NCBI GenBank assembly: GCA_026707045.1 | Contig: JAPOXO010000003.1 | Coordinates: forward strand, 1 to 46,483 | DNA: 46,483 nucleotides | Origin: Gammaproteobacteria bacterium | Lineage (GTDB): Bacteria; Pseudomonadota; Gammaproteobacteria; Pseudomonadales; Azotimanducaceae | Direction: 5' to 3' | Shown: positions 15,241-24,122 of the stretch, piece after piece | How positions within the stretch are numbered: the stretch's first letter is position 1 | How the letters are laid out: each line of letters opens with the position of its first letter | Notes under the pieces: model-generated | What the model was told of the DNA's origin: nothing | Seen by the model: the letters and a program-made list of their open reading frames with translations, nothing else | Database searches by the model: none | Made by a program: the position numbers and the translations under genes

Positions 15241-17385
15241 GTGAAGTCACGTTCTCGTTTTCGAGGGCCAAAGTTACGCATTAAGCTACTCTTGCTTTTC
15301 GCGGTGGTTTTGTTGGTCGTTCCATGGCTTGGGTATGTACAGCTTGTCGAAATGGAGCGACTACTCGTTCAGGGACAGGAAAATACCCAACGGCAAACTG
15401 CTAGCACGGTAGCGTTTTTGCTTCACAACCGAGTCGATCTGTTCAACGACTTGCCAGTTCAAATTGAAGACTATGAGCATCTCTTTGCGCGCCCGATCGA
15501 CGGAAGCATTATTGTTGACGGAAATCCGTCAGACTGGGGGCACGACCTGGAACGGAATCTACGAACATTTGGCAATGGTGATGGTTCATTCGACCTCGCA
15601 CTAGGCGAGAAAATCAACATGCTCTTTGGATTCGTACGAATTCGCGATTCCCAACCCGTGTATCGAGATCCGGGGTTGGTTGACGTGACCAAATCCGATC
15701 ATCTTCAAATAAGTTTCAAAAATGTAGAAGGCGAATCCGAACAGATCGTATTGACATTCTCAAGTCCCGGAGAAGCCACTTCCTATCGAATGTCAAAGGG
15801 GTCTAACGAAGTCGAAGAACCGATAACCAATGTAGGAGGCTTTCTCCTTGAATCCGAGAATGATCTTGTTATCGAGTTTGAGTTTCCCCTGTCTCTGATG
15901 GGAACAAATCGAGAATTCGCCATTTCCTTTGTAGATGTCGACGATTTCGAGACGCGGGAAACTAGGCAAATCATTCGGACAGTTTCCGATATCGACTCAG
16001 AGAACTTTAACCTCGTCGTTCTTCGCTCTGCACAAACGGTCGATCTGATCGAGAGACTGGGATATGTCAATACGCGGATTCTTGTCGTTGATACTCAACA
16101 ACGAAAGCGCGGAGAGACCGAAGTCAGCGACTCTCCCTCAATGGGTCCGAACATCGAATTGCGCCCGCTTCGAGGATTCTTCAGAACTCTAAGACCTGTT
16201 CTACACCGAGTATTTATGGGAGAACAGTTCAAGGAACCGACAATTGAAGAAGCCGAGGAATTACAGACGGAAGCGATCGAATCTGCTCTACGAGGCGAAC
16301 CTCATGCAGTTCGAAGAATTTCCCCATCTGGCGCTCCCTCAATACTTGCCGCTCATCCAGTTCAATCTCAGGACGAAATCCTGGGCGCGGTTATCGTTGA
16401 ACAGGATATAGAAGACATTCTTGCGTTCCAACAAAGAGCTTTCGGGCAGATACTCTTCGTTTCGTTGCTTGCCTTTTTCATCGTCATTGTTGTTGCTTTG
16501 GGTTATTCAATTCGACTTGCATATCGAATTCATCGATTGCGAAGGGCAGCCACGAGAGCTATCGATGAACACGGACGATTGAAAACACCATCACTTGATG
16601 CGGAAGTGCGGTCAGGGGACGAAATTGGAGACTTGGCTCGATCCATCAACAACATGCTTGACAGACTTCACCAACACCAGGAATTCCTGCAAAGAATGCC
16701 TCGAACTTTGCGGCATGAAATAAACAATCCGCTCAATACAGTAAGCACTTCGTTGGAGAATTTGAAGAACACCTCGAATCCCGACGAACAAGAGCGCTAT
16801 GTGCAAAGTGCTCAACGTGGTGTCATGCGAATTGGAAGTATTGTCCAGAATCTGTCCGATGCTGCCAGTCTTGAAGATGCGCTAAAGAACGAGGAACTCG
16901 AGGTCATCGATATTCAAGAGTTAGTTCGGGGTTACGTAGCGAATCTTCAAGAAACTCGAACTGGTATGCAGGTCGTATTCCGTGGGACATCGGGTCCAGC
17001 GCTTGCTGAGGTCTCAGACTTTCACATTGAACAAATGCTTGACAAGATTATTGACAACGCAATTGATTTTCACCGACCCGATAGTCCCATCAAGATACAA
17101 CTTGATCGTGGACGCGAGTTTCTGCAAATTACGGTGGCTAACCGTGGACCTGCTTTTAAGGGAGACTGGAACGACGTGTTCAATTCGCTAGTCAGCCACC
17201 GTCCTGAGCAAAGCACTCTGCACTTTGGCCTTGGACTCTTTGTAGTACGAGTTATCGCCGAGTTTCATGGGGGGAATGTTCGGGCCATCAATTTGGCGGA
17301 CGGCTCCGGTGTGGCTATTTGCGTCGAAATCCCACTGGTGACGACATCCACAACCTCCTCAGTTGAGACTCGTAAGACTGCCTAG
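15241..17385 (+). CDS. Membrane histidine kinase with CBM9/DOMON-like sensor domain
   Basis: A 714-residue sensor kinase. It has a first membrane helix (about 14-35) and a large extracytoplasmic region whose start reads IVDGNPSDWG, typical of CBM9-like or DOMON-type beta-sandwich domains. A second membrane helix (about 402-422), a HAMP segment (to about 478), the H-box LRHEINNPLNTV (H492), the N-box IDNAID (N606) and the G-box HFGLGLFVV (about 661-669) follow. The sensor suggests detection of a carbohydrate, heme or similar envelope ligand. The start is GTG at 15241 with no strong ribosome site, consistent with coupling to the regulator. The stop TAG shares a CTAG palindrome with the stop of the convergent hydrolase gene. 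Confidence 0.92.
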   Translation: MKSRSRFRGPKLRIKLLLLFAVVLLVVPWLGYVQLVEMERLLVQGQENTQRQTASTVAFLLHNRVDLFNDLPVQIEDYEHLFARPIDGSIIVDGNPSDWGHDLERNLRTFGNGDGSFDLALGEKINMLFGFVRIRDSQPVYRDPGLVDVTKSDHLQISFKNVEGESEQIVLTFSSPGEATSYRMSKGSNEVEEPITNVGGFLLESENDLVIEFEFPLSLMGTNREFAISFVDVDDFETRETRQIIRTVSDIDSENFNLVVLRSAQTVDLIERLGYVNTRILVVDTQQRKRGETEVSDSPSMGPNIELRPLRGFFRTLRPVLHRVFMGEQFKEPTIEEAEELQTEAIESALRGEPHAVRRISPSGAPSILAAHPVQSQDEILGAVIVEQDIEDILAFQQRAFGQILFVSLLAFFIVIVVALGYSIRLAYRIHRLRRAATRAIDEHGRLKTPSLDAEVRSGDEIGDLARSINNMLDRLHQHQEFLQRMPRTLRHEINNPLNTVSTSLENLKNTSNPDEQERYVQSAQRGVMRIGSIVQNLSDAASLEDALKNEELEVIDIQELVRGYVANLQETRTGMQVVFRGTSGPALAEVSDFHIEQMLDKIIDNAIDFHRPDSPIKIQLDRGREFLQITVANRGPAFKGDWNDVFNSLVSHRPEQSTLHFGLGLFVVRVIAEFHGGNVRAINLADGSGVAICVEIPLVTTSTTSSVETRKTA

Positions 17386-18290
17386 TCTTCGAGCACCTGA
17401 AATAACGCGTCCTCGGCCAACTCTCCGTCTACTGTAATTTTGCCCCGCTTGAACATATAGCAAATCGCAGCAAACACACTTTTGGCCGCGGCAGGATGAA
17501 GCCTTCTATCCACATTTGCGTACATCACAGGCACCATTTCAGAAATTCGATGCTTGCCGTTACTCAATTGTTCGAGAATTTGCCTTTCTCGCTCCTGACG
17601 ATGGTGAATAAACGCTTCGACGTGTGGAACCGGGTCCGTGATCGGGGGGCCATGGGTAGGCCAATAGGTGTCAAGATTCTCATCAAGTAACCGATTCAAG
17701 CTCTTCATGTAGGATTCCATATCACCGTCAGGTGGAGACACAACACTAGTCGACCATCCCATGACATGGTCACCAGAAAACAGTGCTTTCTCCTCCTCAA
17801 AGACATAGCACATGTGATTTGATGTGTGACCTGGTGTGTGAACGCATCGCAGCGTCCAATCGTCTCCTTGAATTAGCTCATTGTCGGTCACGTAAATGTC
17901 CGGTACGAACTCCATATCACCCCCTTCCTCAACCACGACATCATCGTCTTGGTGGCCAGATCCGTGAGGCCCAAATCCATAAGTCGGTGCATCGCAAATC
18001 TCTCGAAGCAATCTACATCCTGGCGAGTGATCCATATGCGTATGCGTTACGACGATGTGTGTGATGGTTTCATCACGAACTGAGTTGAGCAACGCATCTA
18101 TGTGTTTCTCATCCAAAGGACCGGGATCGATAATGGCCACTTGCTCTCTTCCAACAATATAGGTTCCGGTTCCGAAGTACGTAAACGGGCTGGGGTTTCT
18201 CGCAACTACTCTTCGAATTCCGCCTGACACTTGGTCGGCGACTCCATACTCAAAATCGAGCTCTCGAACAAAAGGTATTTCTTGTGCCAT
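17382..18290 (-). CDS. Metallo-beta-lactamase fold hydrolase (LACTB2-like)
   Basis: About 302 residues. The metal-binding signature THTHMDHSPG (HxHxDH, about residues 83-88), the later His in HTPGHTSNHMCYVF, the acidic strand LFSGDHVMGW, and the terminal His in THGPP give a complete di-zinc site. The C-terminal ~80 residues (HHRQERERQIL, then a winged-helix-like tail) match the LACTB2/glyoxalase-II-like group, some of which are RNases and others thioesterases, so the substrate is open. An upstream TTG (18293) is possible, but the ATG at 18290 is preferred. It is convergent with the histidine kinase, sharing four bases. Confidence 0.87.
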   Translation of the reverse strand: MAQEIPFVRELDFEYGVADQVSGGIRRVVARNPSPFTYFGTGTYIVGREQVAIIDPGPLDEKHIDALLNSVRDETITHIVVTHTHMDHSPGCRLLREICDAPTYGFGPHGSGHQDDDVVVEEGGDMEFVPDIYVTDNELIQGDDWTLRCVHTPGHTSNHMCYVFEEEKALFSGDHVMGWSTSVVSPPDGDMESYMKSLNRLLDENLDTYWPTHGPPITDPVPHVEAFIHHRQERERQILEQLSNGKHRISEMVPVMYANVDRRLHPAAAKSVFAAICYMFKRGKITVDGELAEDALFQVLED

Positions 18291-18360
18291 CAAAAATACC
18301 GGATAAGCCCCACAGGTCCTAAAGTTTGAATGTTAATAGAGTGGTGCAATAGGCAGACCG

Positions 18361-20652
18361 TCATTGTCCGATTGAATCCGCTGTGCCAGCGGACTGATCT
18401 TCCAGATTTTCTGAGTGACTCGTGGCGGGGGCTTCGTTAGGAAACCAAGCGTTGCGCCAAGCTTCCCATTCCACATTTGGAGTTTCAGCACTTAGAGCAA
18501 CATTCAAGTATCGGCGGGCATCTTCTTCCATTCCTGCCAAGTATGCATCTCGAGCGACCGTGGCAACACGACTTAGACACTGATCTATCAGACTACCAAC
18601 TAATCCATTGTGTGGATCGAGTGACTGTGCTTCGCTTAGCTTGAACAGAGCACTGCCTCGATTGGGTCTGGTGATAAAGCCCTGATCAAAGAGTTCAACC
18701 GCTTCTTCGTACAAGATCTCGGCTTGCGAAATTCGTCCAAGCTCCTCTAAATGTAATTTCTCTAGTTCTCGTTGAGATTCCTGTGAAACGCCCTGGGTAC
18801 GTGCGGATTCAATGAGCTCTACTACGTCATCGAGTCTCCGTTGATCCAACAATTCACGCACTCTAAGGATTACATTGGTTTCGACTTCATCCAATCCATT
18901 TATAGCGACCTGGTTTTCTGGATCCAACTCAAGTACCTTTTTGAAAGAGGCGTAAGCGTTTTGGTCTTTTGGTGTAACTAAATTGCCATTCTCGCGACGA
19001 GTGGCTGCGATTTGTAATGTCTCTTCAATTTTCTCTTGCTCTGATTGGGCTTGATCCAGTTCTTCTTGTGCACTCCTGAGATCCGCCGAAGCAGGATTAG
19101 CCTCTACGGCAAGCCCCAACAGGTCTCTTGCAAGCGGAAGGTTTCCACGTTTTGTGGCATCGAGAGACATCTCGGCGATGCTCTTGGAGAGCATGTTCAG
19201 CTGGGACTGGGCCTCTTCACCCTCAGGAAGATCTGGGTGAAACAAGACGAGTTGCTTGTAGGCGCGAATGATTGCTGTCAAAGCCTCTTGATCTTCTATT
19301 CCTCGGAGCTCTTGCAATCGTCGAGTGTCGTCTAACAAGCGATCAGCACGGCGCGTCTGATACAGCTTTTGTGAGAGTTCGTCTATATCTTCATCACTCG
19401 GATAGACCCTTGCCAGCTCATTCAGTCTCGATTGAGCAAGCGTTAGATCGTTGCTCTCGATGAATTGTGAGATTTGATTTTTCCTTGAGTCGCGCACGCG
19501 ATCAATCGCGGCACGTGTTCCTTGGTGATTTGGCGCAATTTCAAGAACCCGGTTATAGGCTGCGGTAATGGCACTCAATGTCTGATTGGGGTCAGAATTC
19601 AATGCTTCCGCCGTGCGCCACCTCTCCTCAAACTCAGGATGTTCCACAATCCCAAGACCGGAGAAAAATTCCTGAATTGCATGACGCTCCACAAATCCAA
19701 TCCACATTCCCGCTATCAGAACAATTGGACCAATGGATGTCAATCCAAAATAGACGGCCCTGCGGCGAGAACTGAATGAAGCTAGGCCAGATGCCACGCG
19801 CCCATCGCGACTTCGGTTGACAACGGCAAGTTCTTCGGAGCGAACCAGATCGGAGCGCACATGTAGCGAAGGGGAAACGGATGTCGCAACAACCTCATCA
19901 AAAGCACTTTCCAACATTTCAACATTCAGAATTCGATCACTCGGAGTGAAAGCCAAAAAAGAATCTATCGCTGGTTGAAGTGCTTCGTACTCGATTGCAA
20001 GTCTTGGAACGATATCCTCATCAGTTGAGGTTCTACCTTCACCTGTTGTGTCCTTCCAAGGAATGTCTCCGCTGATTGTTCTGTAAAGAGAGATGGCTAG
20101 CGAGTAGAGGTCGGAGCGTGCATCTATTGAATCGCCTCGTACAGATTCGGGACTACCGTAGCCAGCTGTGACTGTGGTAGGTTTCAAGTCTCCAGATGCA
20201 ACTGATCCACCTGATACGTCGATCAATACAGGTTCACCGTTATCTCGAAGCAGGATGTTCTCTGGCTTGATGTCTCCGTGAACAATCTCAATCTTCTCAA
20301 GATGCTGTAACGCTAGTGCCAATCCAACAAAGATCTTCTTAATCTGCACAAGACTCATCCCGTTGTTCAGACCTTGCAGTAGACCAAAGGATCTAAGCCG
20401 CTCATAAGCTACGTATGTACGGTTTCCTTCTTGCCCGACATCCAAAACTCGACATATATTTGGATGTGGATGTTTCCTCAGTTCATTAGCGCAATCCAAT
20501 AGGTTTCGAGACCTAGCCCGAGATTCTTCATCTTGAACCTCGATCACCTTAAGGGCCACTTCCTTGCCGATGCGCACATCCCTTGCACGGTAGACTTTAG
20601 TAGACGCCCGAGTCGCAAAGGTCTCTAGAATTTCGTATCCGCTAATCATCAT
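18361..20652 (-). CDS. Membrane Ser/Thr protein kinase with TPR-like C-terminus
   Basis: A ~763-residue Hanks-type kinase. The kinase domain (about 5-255) has VALKVIE (K~36), the catalytic loop HGDIKPENIL (D~128, N~133), a metal-binding Asp in LIDVSGG (in place of DFG) and GSPES (in place of APE). The glycine-rich loop is degenerate (TFATRASTKVY), so ATP affinity or activity may be altered, though Lys and both Asp remain. A single membrane helix lies at about 300-322. The ~440 residues after it are helical repeats of TPR type, with pieces such as SFKKVLELDPENQVAINGL, and would face the periplasm. It begins inside the MORN gene (11-base overlap), so the two are translationally coupled. ATG codons at 20652 and 20649 and a TTG at 20655 are all possible starts. 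Confidence 0.88.
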   Translation of the reverse strand: MMISGYEILETFATRASTKVYRARDVRIGKEVALKVIEVQDEESRARSRNLLDCANELRKHPHPNICRVLDVGQEGNRTYVAYERLRSFGLLQGLNNGMSLVQIKKIFVGLALALQHLEKIEIVHGDIKPENILLRDNGEPVLIDVSGGSVASGDLKPTTVTAGYGSPESVRGDSIDARSDLYSLAISLYRTISGDIPWKDTTGEGRTSTDEDIVPRLAIEYEALQPAIDSFLAFTPSDRILNVEMLESAFDEVVATSVSPSLHVRSDLVRSEELAVVNRSRDGRVASGLASFSSRRRAVYFGLTSIGPIVLIAGMWIGFVERHAIQEFFSGLGIVEHPEFEERWRTAEALNSDPNQTLSAITAAYNRVLEIAPNHQGTRAAIDRVRDSRKNQISQFIESNDLTLAQSRLNELARVYPSDEDIDELSQKLYQTRRADRLLDDTRRLQELRGIEDQEALTAIIRAYKQLVLFHPDLPEGEEAQSQLNMLSKSIAEMSLDATKRGNLPLARDLLGLAVEANPASADLRSAQEELDQAQSEQEKIEETLQIAATRRENGNLVTPKDQNAYASFKKVLELDPENQVAINGLDEVETNVILRVRELLDQRRLDDVVELIESARTQGVSQESQRELEKLHLEELGRISQAEILYEEAVELFDQGFITRPNRGSALFKLSEAQSLDPHNGLVGSLIDQCLSRVATVARDAYLAGMEEDARRYLNVALSAETPNVEWEAWRNAWFPNEAPATSHSENLEDQSAGTADSIGQ

Positions 20653-21547
20653 CAAATTCGCGTGATGTATTTGTTAGTGAAACTACAGCGCCGCTAGTTC
20701 GGACTCCAAGTACGAACTTACCGTAGCCGATATAAGCGGAACCATCGGTATTGACTGCCTTCCCCTCTCCATGGGCTAGCCCATCAATGCACTGGTCCCC
20801 GTCGAACATCCAAACTTGGCCTTCAATTTCTAATCGACAATTTTCAACGACATCTATCAACTTGCTTTCTACGAGCTCTCCATTCTCCCACGTCTGAAAA
20901 TATCGCTTTTCCTGGTTCGAGTCGTCCAGGACTCCTTCACCGTGACGAAGATCACTTGAGAAAAATCCACGATAAACGGAGCCATCAGATTGATGAAGTT
21001 CACCGAATCCTTCCCGTAGATCATTGCGAAACCATCCTACATACCTCCTACCGTCTTTGTAGCGCTGGGTGCCTTCTCCGTGACGTTTGCCTTCCAGAAA
21101 CATTCCTTGATAGAAATTGCCCGAGATCTCTTCCTGAAGTGATCCTTTGCCAGACATTTCTCCGCTGACAAAAGAACCTTCGTATACGTCACCGTTTCGG
21201 AGAACGAGCTTGCCATAGCCGTGCCGAACCTCGCTATCGAAAGTACCCGTGTAAACCTCGCCATTGGGAATGGACATCGTTCCGCTTCCGTGGACCTTGC
21301 CTTCACGAAAGTCACCCTCGTAGGTTCGGCCATCAACCCATTCCATCGTTCCTTCACCATGTTTGATACCGTCTCGAAGTTCCCCTTCGTACACGTTTCC
21401 ATCGTCGTCGACGACCTTTCTAACAACAGTTCGAGCATCCACTTCAATGCAGACATTGGCCATCGCAATGAGAAAAGCGGCAGTCATGGCATAGCTAGCA
21501 CAACGCGAACTTCCATGACTCTTTCCTATTTCAAAAATCGCTGCCAT
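20642..21547 (-). CDS. Exported MORN-repeat protein
   Basis: About 301 residues with a probable signal peptide (hydrophobic YAMTAAFLIAMANVCIEVDA) followed by seven to eight MORN repeats from about residue 45, visible as YEGELRDGIKHGEGTMEW, YEGDFREGKVHGSGTM, YTGTFDSEVRHGYGKL and so on; after a break, a last one reads GLAHGEGKAVNTDG. MORN repeats form elongated beta-hairpin ladders that bind lipid or protein. The frame is open upstream to 21718, but that extension would run through the divergent permease gene, so ATG 21547 is chosen. Its 3' end overlaps the membrane kinase. A periplasmic MORN protein paired with a kinase bearing a periplasmic tail suggests an envelope-sensing module. Confidence 0.82.
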   Translation of the reverse strand: MAAIFEIGKSHGSSRCASYAMTAAFLIAMANVCIEVDARTVVRKVVDDDGNVYEGELRDGIKHGEGTMEWVDGRTYEGDFREGKVHGSGTMSIPNGEVYTGTFDSEVRHGYGKLVLRNGDVYEGSFVSGEMSGKGSLQEEISGNFYQGMFLEGKRHGEGTQRYKDGRRYVGWFRNDLREGFGELHQSDGSVYRGFFSSDLRHGEGVLDDSNQEKRYFQTWENGELVESKLIDVVENCRLEIEGQVWMFDGDQCIDGLAHGEGKAVNTDGSAYIGYGKFVLGVRTSGAVVSLTNTSREFDDD

Positions 21548-21577
21548 TAAACTCTTAGTCTCGGATTTCCTGGCAAG

Positions 21578-22405
21578 TTGCACTTGGAAAACATTTTCTT
21601 GACATTGGCTTACCTTGCCATAGGGGCTTCCGCGGGATTTCTTGGTGGACTTCTTGGCGTAGGCGGAGGAGTGATCGTCGTTCCCGCACTCATATTCATT
21701 TTCGAAACTACCGGCCAATTCTCGAGTTCTGAACTACCTCCAAACGTACTAGTCCTGTTTGCGACTGGAACGTCTATGGCATCGATCATATTTACAACGG
21801 GATCATCCGCGGTTGCACAGATGAGACGTCGAAACATTGACTGGCCCATGGTTCAGATTTGGATGCCCATGCTAATGATTGGAGCTTTTGCATCTAGTTA
21901 TATCGCTAAGTTCTTACCGATCCAACTACTGAAGGGATTCATCGGAACGTTTCTCATTTTTGTTGCCTTTGTACTTTTGTTGGATAAGTTACCCCACTCC
22001 AAACGAAACAAACCTCGAGTCATTCCGACCGCAGCAGTAGCATCTACGGGAGGACTGGTCAGCGGATTGGTCGGAATCGGGGGTGGCAACGTCGTGGTCC
22101 CGTCGCTTCTTTACTTCAATACTCCAGTCGTGCGGGCTGCGGCGGTGGCTAGCACATGCGGTTTCGGAGTGTCACTTTCGGGAGCATTTGGCTACTTCCT
22201 GAACGGTTCAGTGATCGAATACCCTTGGGCACTTGGATACATATACCTTCCCGCACTCATTCCAATTGCCGTTGCAAACACCATATGCGCACCGATAGGG
22301 GTCTACTTTGCTCAAAGAGTTCCAGCTGAAAGACTCAAGAAAATATTTGGTGGAATGATGTGCGCCGTGTCCTTGTACATGTTCTATAGTTTGATTTCTG
22401 GTTGA
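21578..22405 (+). CDS. TauE/SafE (TSUP) family permease
   Basis: A 275-residue membrane protein with eight or so helices and the internal duplication typical of TSUP carriers: GFLGGLLGVGGGVIVVPAL near the N-terminus and GLVSGLVGIGGGNVVVPSL in the second half. Family members export sulfite, sulfoacetate or other small anions. An in-frame TAA at 21548-21550 and the absence of any ATG force a non-ATG start; TTG at 21578 is the best candidate, with further TTG codons a few residues later. It is divergent from the MORN gene (30-base gap) and overlaps the convergent pyk gene by 22 bases. A link to the sulfite dehydrogenase at 7039 is possible but not shown by context. Confidence 0.87.
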   Translation: MHLENIFLTLAYLAIGASAGFLGGLLGVGGGVIVVPALIFIFETTGQFSSSELPPNVLVLFATGTSMASIIFTTGSSAVAQMRRRNIDWPMVQIWMPMLMIGAFASSYIAKFLPIQLLKGFIGTFLIFVAFVLLLDKLPHSKRNKPRVIPTAAVASTGGLVSGLVGIGGGNVVVPSLLYFNTPVVRAAAVASTCGFGVSLSGAFGYFLNGSVIEYPWALGYIYLPALIPIAVANTICAPIGVYFAQRVPAERLKKIFGGMMCAVSLYMFYSLISG

Positions 22406-23817
22406 ACCGAGCTCGCACGCCGTAACTGAATCGAGTCTACAGCACCTTCCGTCAGGACATCGCTTACAACTACGAGCAAGTCGCTCTCAGCTAGTCCCTC
22501 GCGTTCACAAAGAACATCGAGTGCATTTTGAATCGTTAGTTCCGGATTGGGATTGAAGGAAATCCGATGGGCATAGACACCTCGGTTCAGCATAAGTCTA
22601 CACAGAGTGTGCCCCAGATTGCTGACGGCAAAAATTGGAACATCTTTGGGTGCACAATTGGTCACCAAGTCAGCCATCAGCCCACTTCGAGTGACCACGA
22701 CAATACCAGACGCTCCGCTCCGTTCTGCTAGCTCTACAGCCGACCGGGCTAGATTCTGCTTTGTGTCGGTTGTTGATAGAGATTGCGCGAAATTCAGTCC
22801 CGGTGCTCGTTCGCTCTCCTCGAGAATCCGTCTAAGTTGATCCACAACGGCAACTGGTCTTCCACCGATACTCGTCTCCGAAGAAAGCAACACAGCATCG
22901 ACCCCTTCATAAACCGCGTTCGCCACGTCGATCGCCTCCGCACGTGTTGGAATGGGGTTTTCAACCATCGACTCGAGCAAGTGTGTCGCCATCACACACC
23001 GCCTTCCCATCCGAAGGGCCGTATCGACCAATTGGCGTTGTAGCCGAGGTAGCTTCGCTATATCCATTTCAATGCCCAAATCACCTCGAGCCACCATTAG
23101 CCCATACGCTACTTTGGCGATGGATTCTGCCTCTTGAACTCCTTCGTGATTTTCGATTTTCGCAATGATCTTCACCCATTGGTGAGAACTTTCAAGTAGC
23201 TCTCTCATTGCAAGAACGTCGTCTGCGCTACGAACGAATGATTGGGCGATGAAATTTATCTCGTGCTCTTTGGCAAATGCGATGTCTGCACGATCCTGTG
23301 CTGAAATAGCTGGCAAATTGACATGCACCCCGGGCAGGTTTACGTGACGCCTGCTGCCTAGTTCTCCACCATCGGTTACGCGACAGACCAATCCGTGCTC
23401 CACTTCGCTCATCACCTCGAGATTTATAAGGCCGTTGTCCAATCTGATCGTGTCGCCGATTCGCACCGACTTTGCAAAATCTGAATAGCCGACGTTGATA
23501 GTCATTCGCTCCGGTCGCTCTTCAGAGCGCGGTTTTCCGCTCAATAAAACCTCCGCTCCGGGTACGAGATTGATCGGTTCAACCCGCTCTCCAGTCCGAA
23601 TTTCTGGACCCTTGGTGTCCAAGAGTATGGGTATTGTGTGACGAAGCGAACGATTGAGTTGACGAACCCATGCCACGGTCTTCGCAGCTTCGTCGTGGGA
23701 CGAATGGGACATATTGATTCGGACAACATCCATGCCAGCTTCGTGCATGGATCGAATGGTTTCCCAGTCGTTAGAGGAAGGGCCTACCGTACAGATGATC
23801 TTGGTACGACGACGCAT
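22384..23817 (-). CDS. pyk: Pyruvate kinase
   Basis: Pyruvate kinase makes pyruvate and ATP from phosphoenolpyruvate and ADP in the last step of glycolysis. The 477 residues are the normal length. Visible are RRTKIICTVGPSS at the start, MSHSSHDEA, the catalytic Lys in IIAKIENHEG, the metal and substrate site MVARGDLGIEMD, PTRAEAIDVANAV and the C-terminal allosteric-type domain. The usual ATQMLESM reads ATHLLESM. The last 22 bases overlap the convergent permease gene. Confidence 0.97.
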   Translation of the reverse strand: MRRRTKIICTVGPSSNDWETIRSMHEAGMDVVRINMSHSSHDEAAKTVAWVRQLNRSLRHTIPILLDTKGPEIRTGERVEPINLVPGAEVLLSGKPRSEERPERMTINVGYSDFAKSVRIGDTIRLDNGLINLEVMSEVEHGLVCRVTDGGELGSRRHVNLPGVHVNLPAISAQDRADIAFAKEHEINFIAQSFVRSADDVLAMRELLESSHQWVKIIAKIENHEGVQEAESIAKVAYGLMVARGDLGIEMDIAKLPRLQRQLVDTALRMGRRCVMATHLLESMVENPIPTRAEAIDVANAVYEGVDAVLLSSETSIGGRPVAVVDQLRRILEESERAPGLNFAQSLSTTDTKQNLARSAVELAERSGASGIVVVTRSGLMADLVTNCAPKDVPIFAVSNLGHTLCRLMLNRGVYAHRISFNPNPELTIQNALDVLCEREGLAESDLLVVVSDVLTEGAVDSIQLRRASSVQPEIKL

Positions 23818-24122
23818 GGCTCAATAACTTCCATGTAGAGTTGAGACGCAGGCTAATGCTATCAAACAGACAGCCTCTGAACAGCTTTATGTGTGCTTGA
23901 TTTGACCAGTTTTGCAAGCAACCATTCGCTTCAATCTATGTAACTGGGACTTTGTCATTTGGTATGTGACTGTTTTGTCCACTACTAACAAGGCGTTCTC
24001 TAGTTTTAGCAGCTACCCAACCGCTTAAGTTTCTGTCTAATTCAGCTTGCCAACTCGACGCACAGGGAGTTCTACTAACTCCCTGAGGCCAGGTTTGTAG
24101 AATCGTAAATGCGAGTGCTGCT
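23818..24122 (+). other. Divergent intergenic region between pyk and acyl-CoA synthetase gene
   Basis: 305 bases without a credible gene. It must hold the pyk promoter (leftward) and that of the acyl-CoA synthetase (rightward). The one clear structure is the hairpin at 24063-24085. Confidence 0.5.
24063..24085 (+). promoter_or_regulatory. Perfect hairpin in leader of acyl-CoA synthetase gene
   Basis: CAGGGAGTT (24063-24071) and AACTCCCTG (24077-24085) form a perfect 9-bp stem with a 5-base loop, 37 bases before the start codon. No T-run follows, so it is more likely a regulatory leader stem or operator than a terminator. Confidence 0.5.

Noticed and set aside
21548..21718. N-terminal extension of the MORN protein frame
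   Set aside because: It would overlap the divergent permease gene and lacks signal-peptide logic; the later ATG gives a proper leader.
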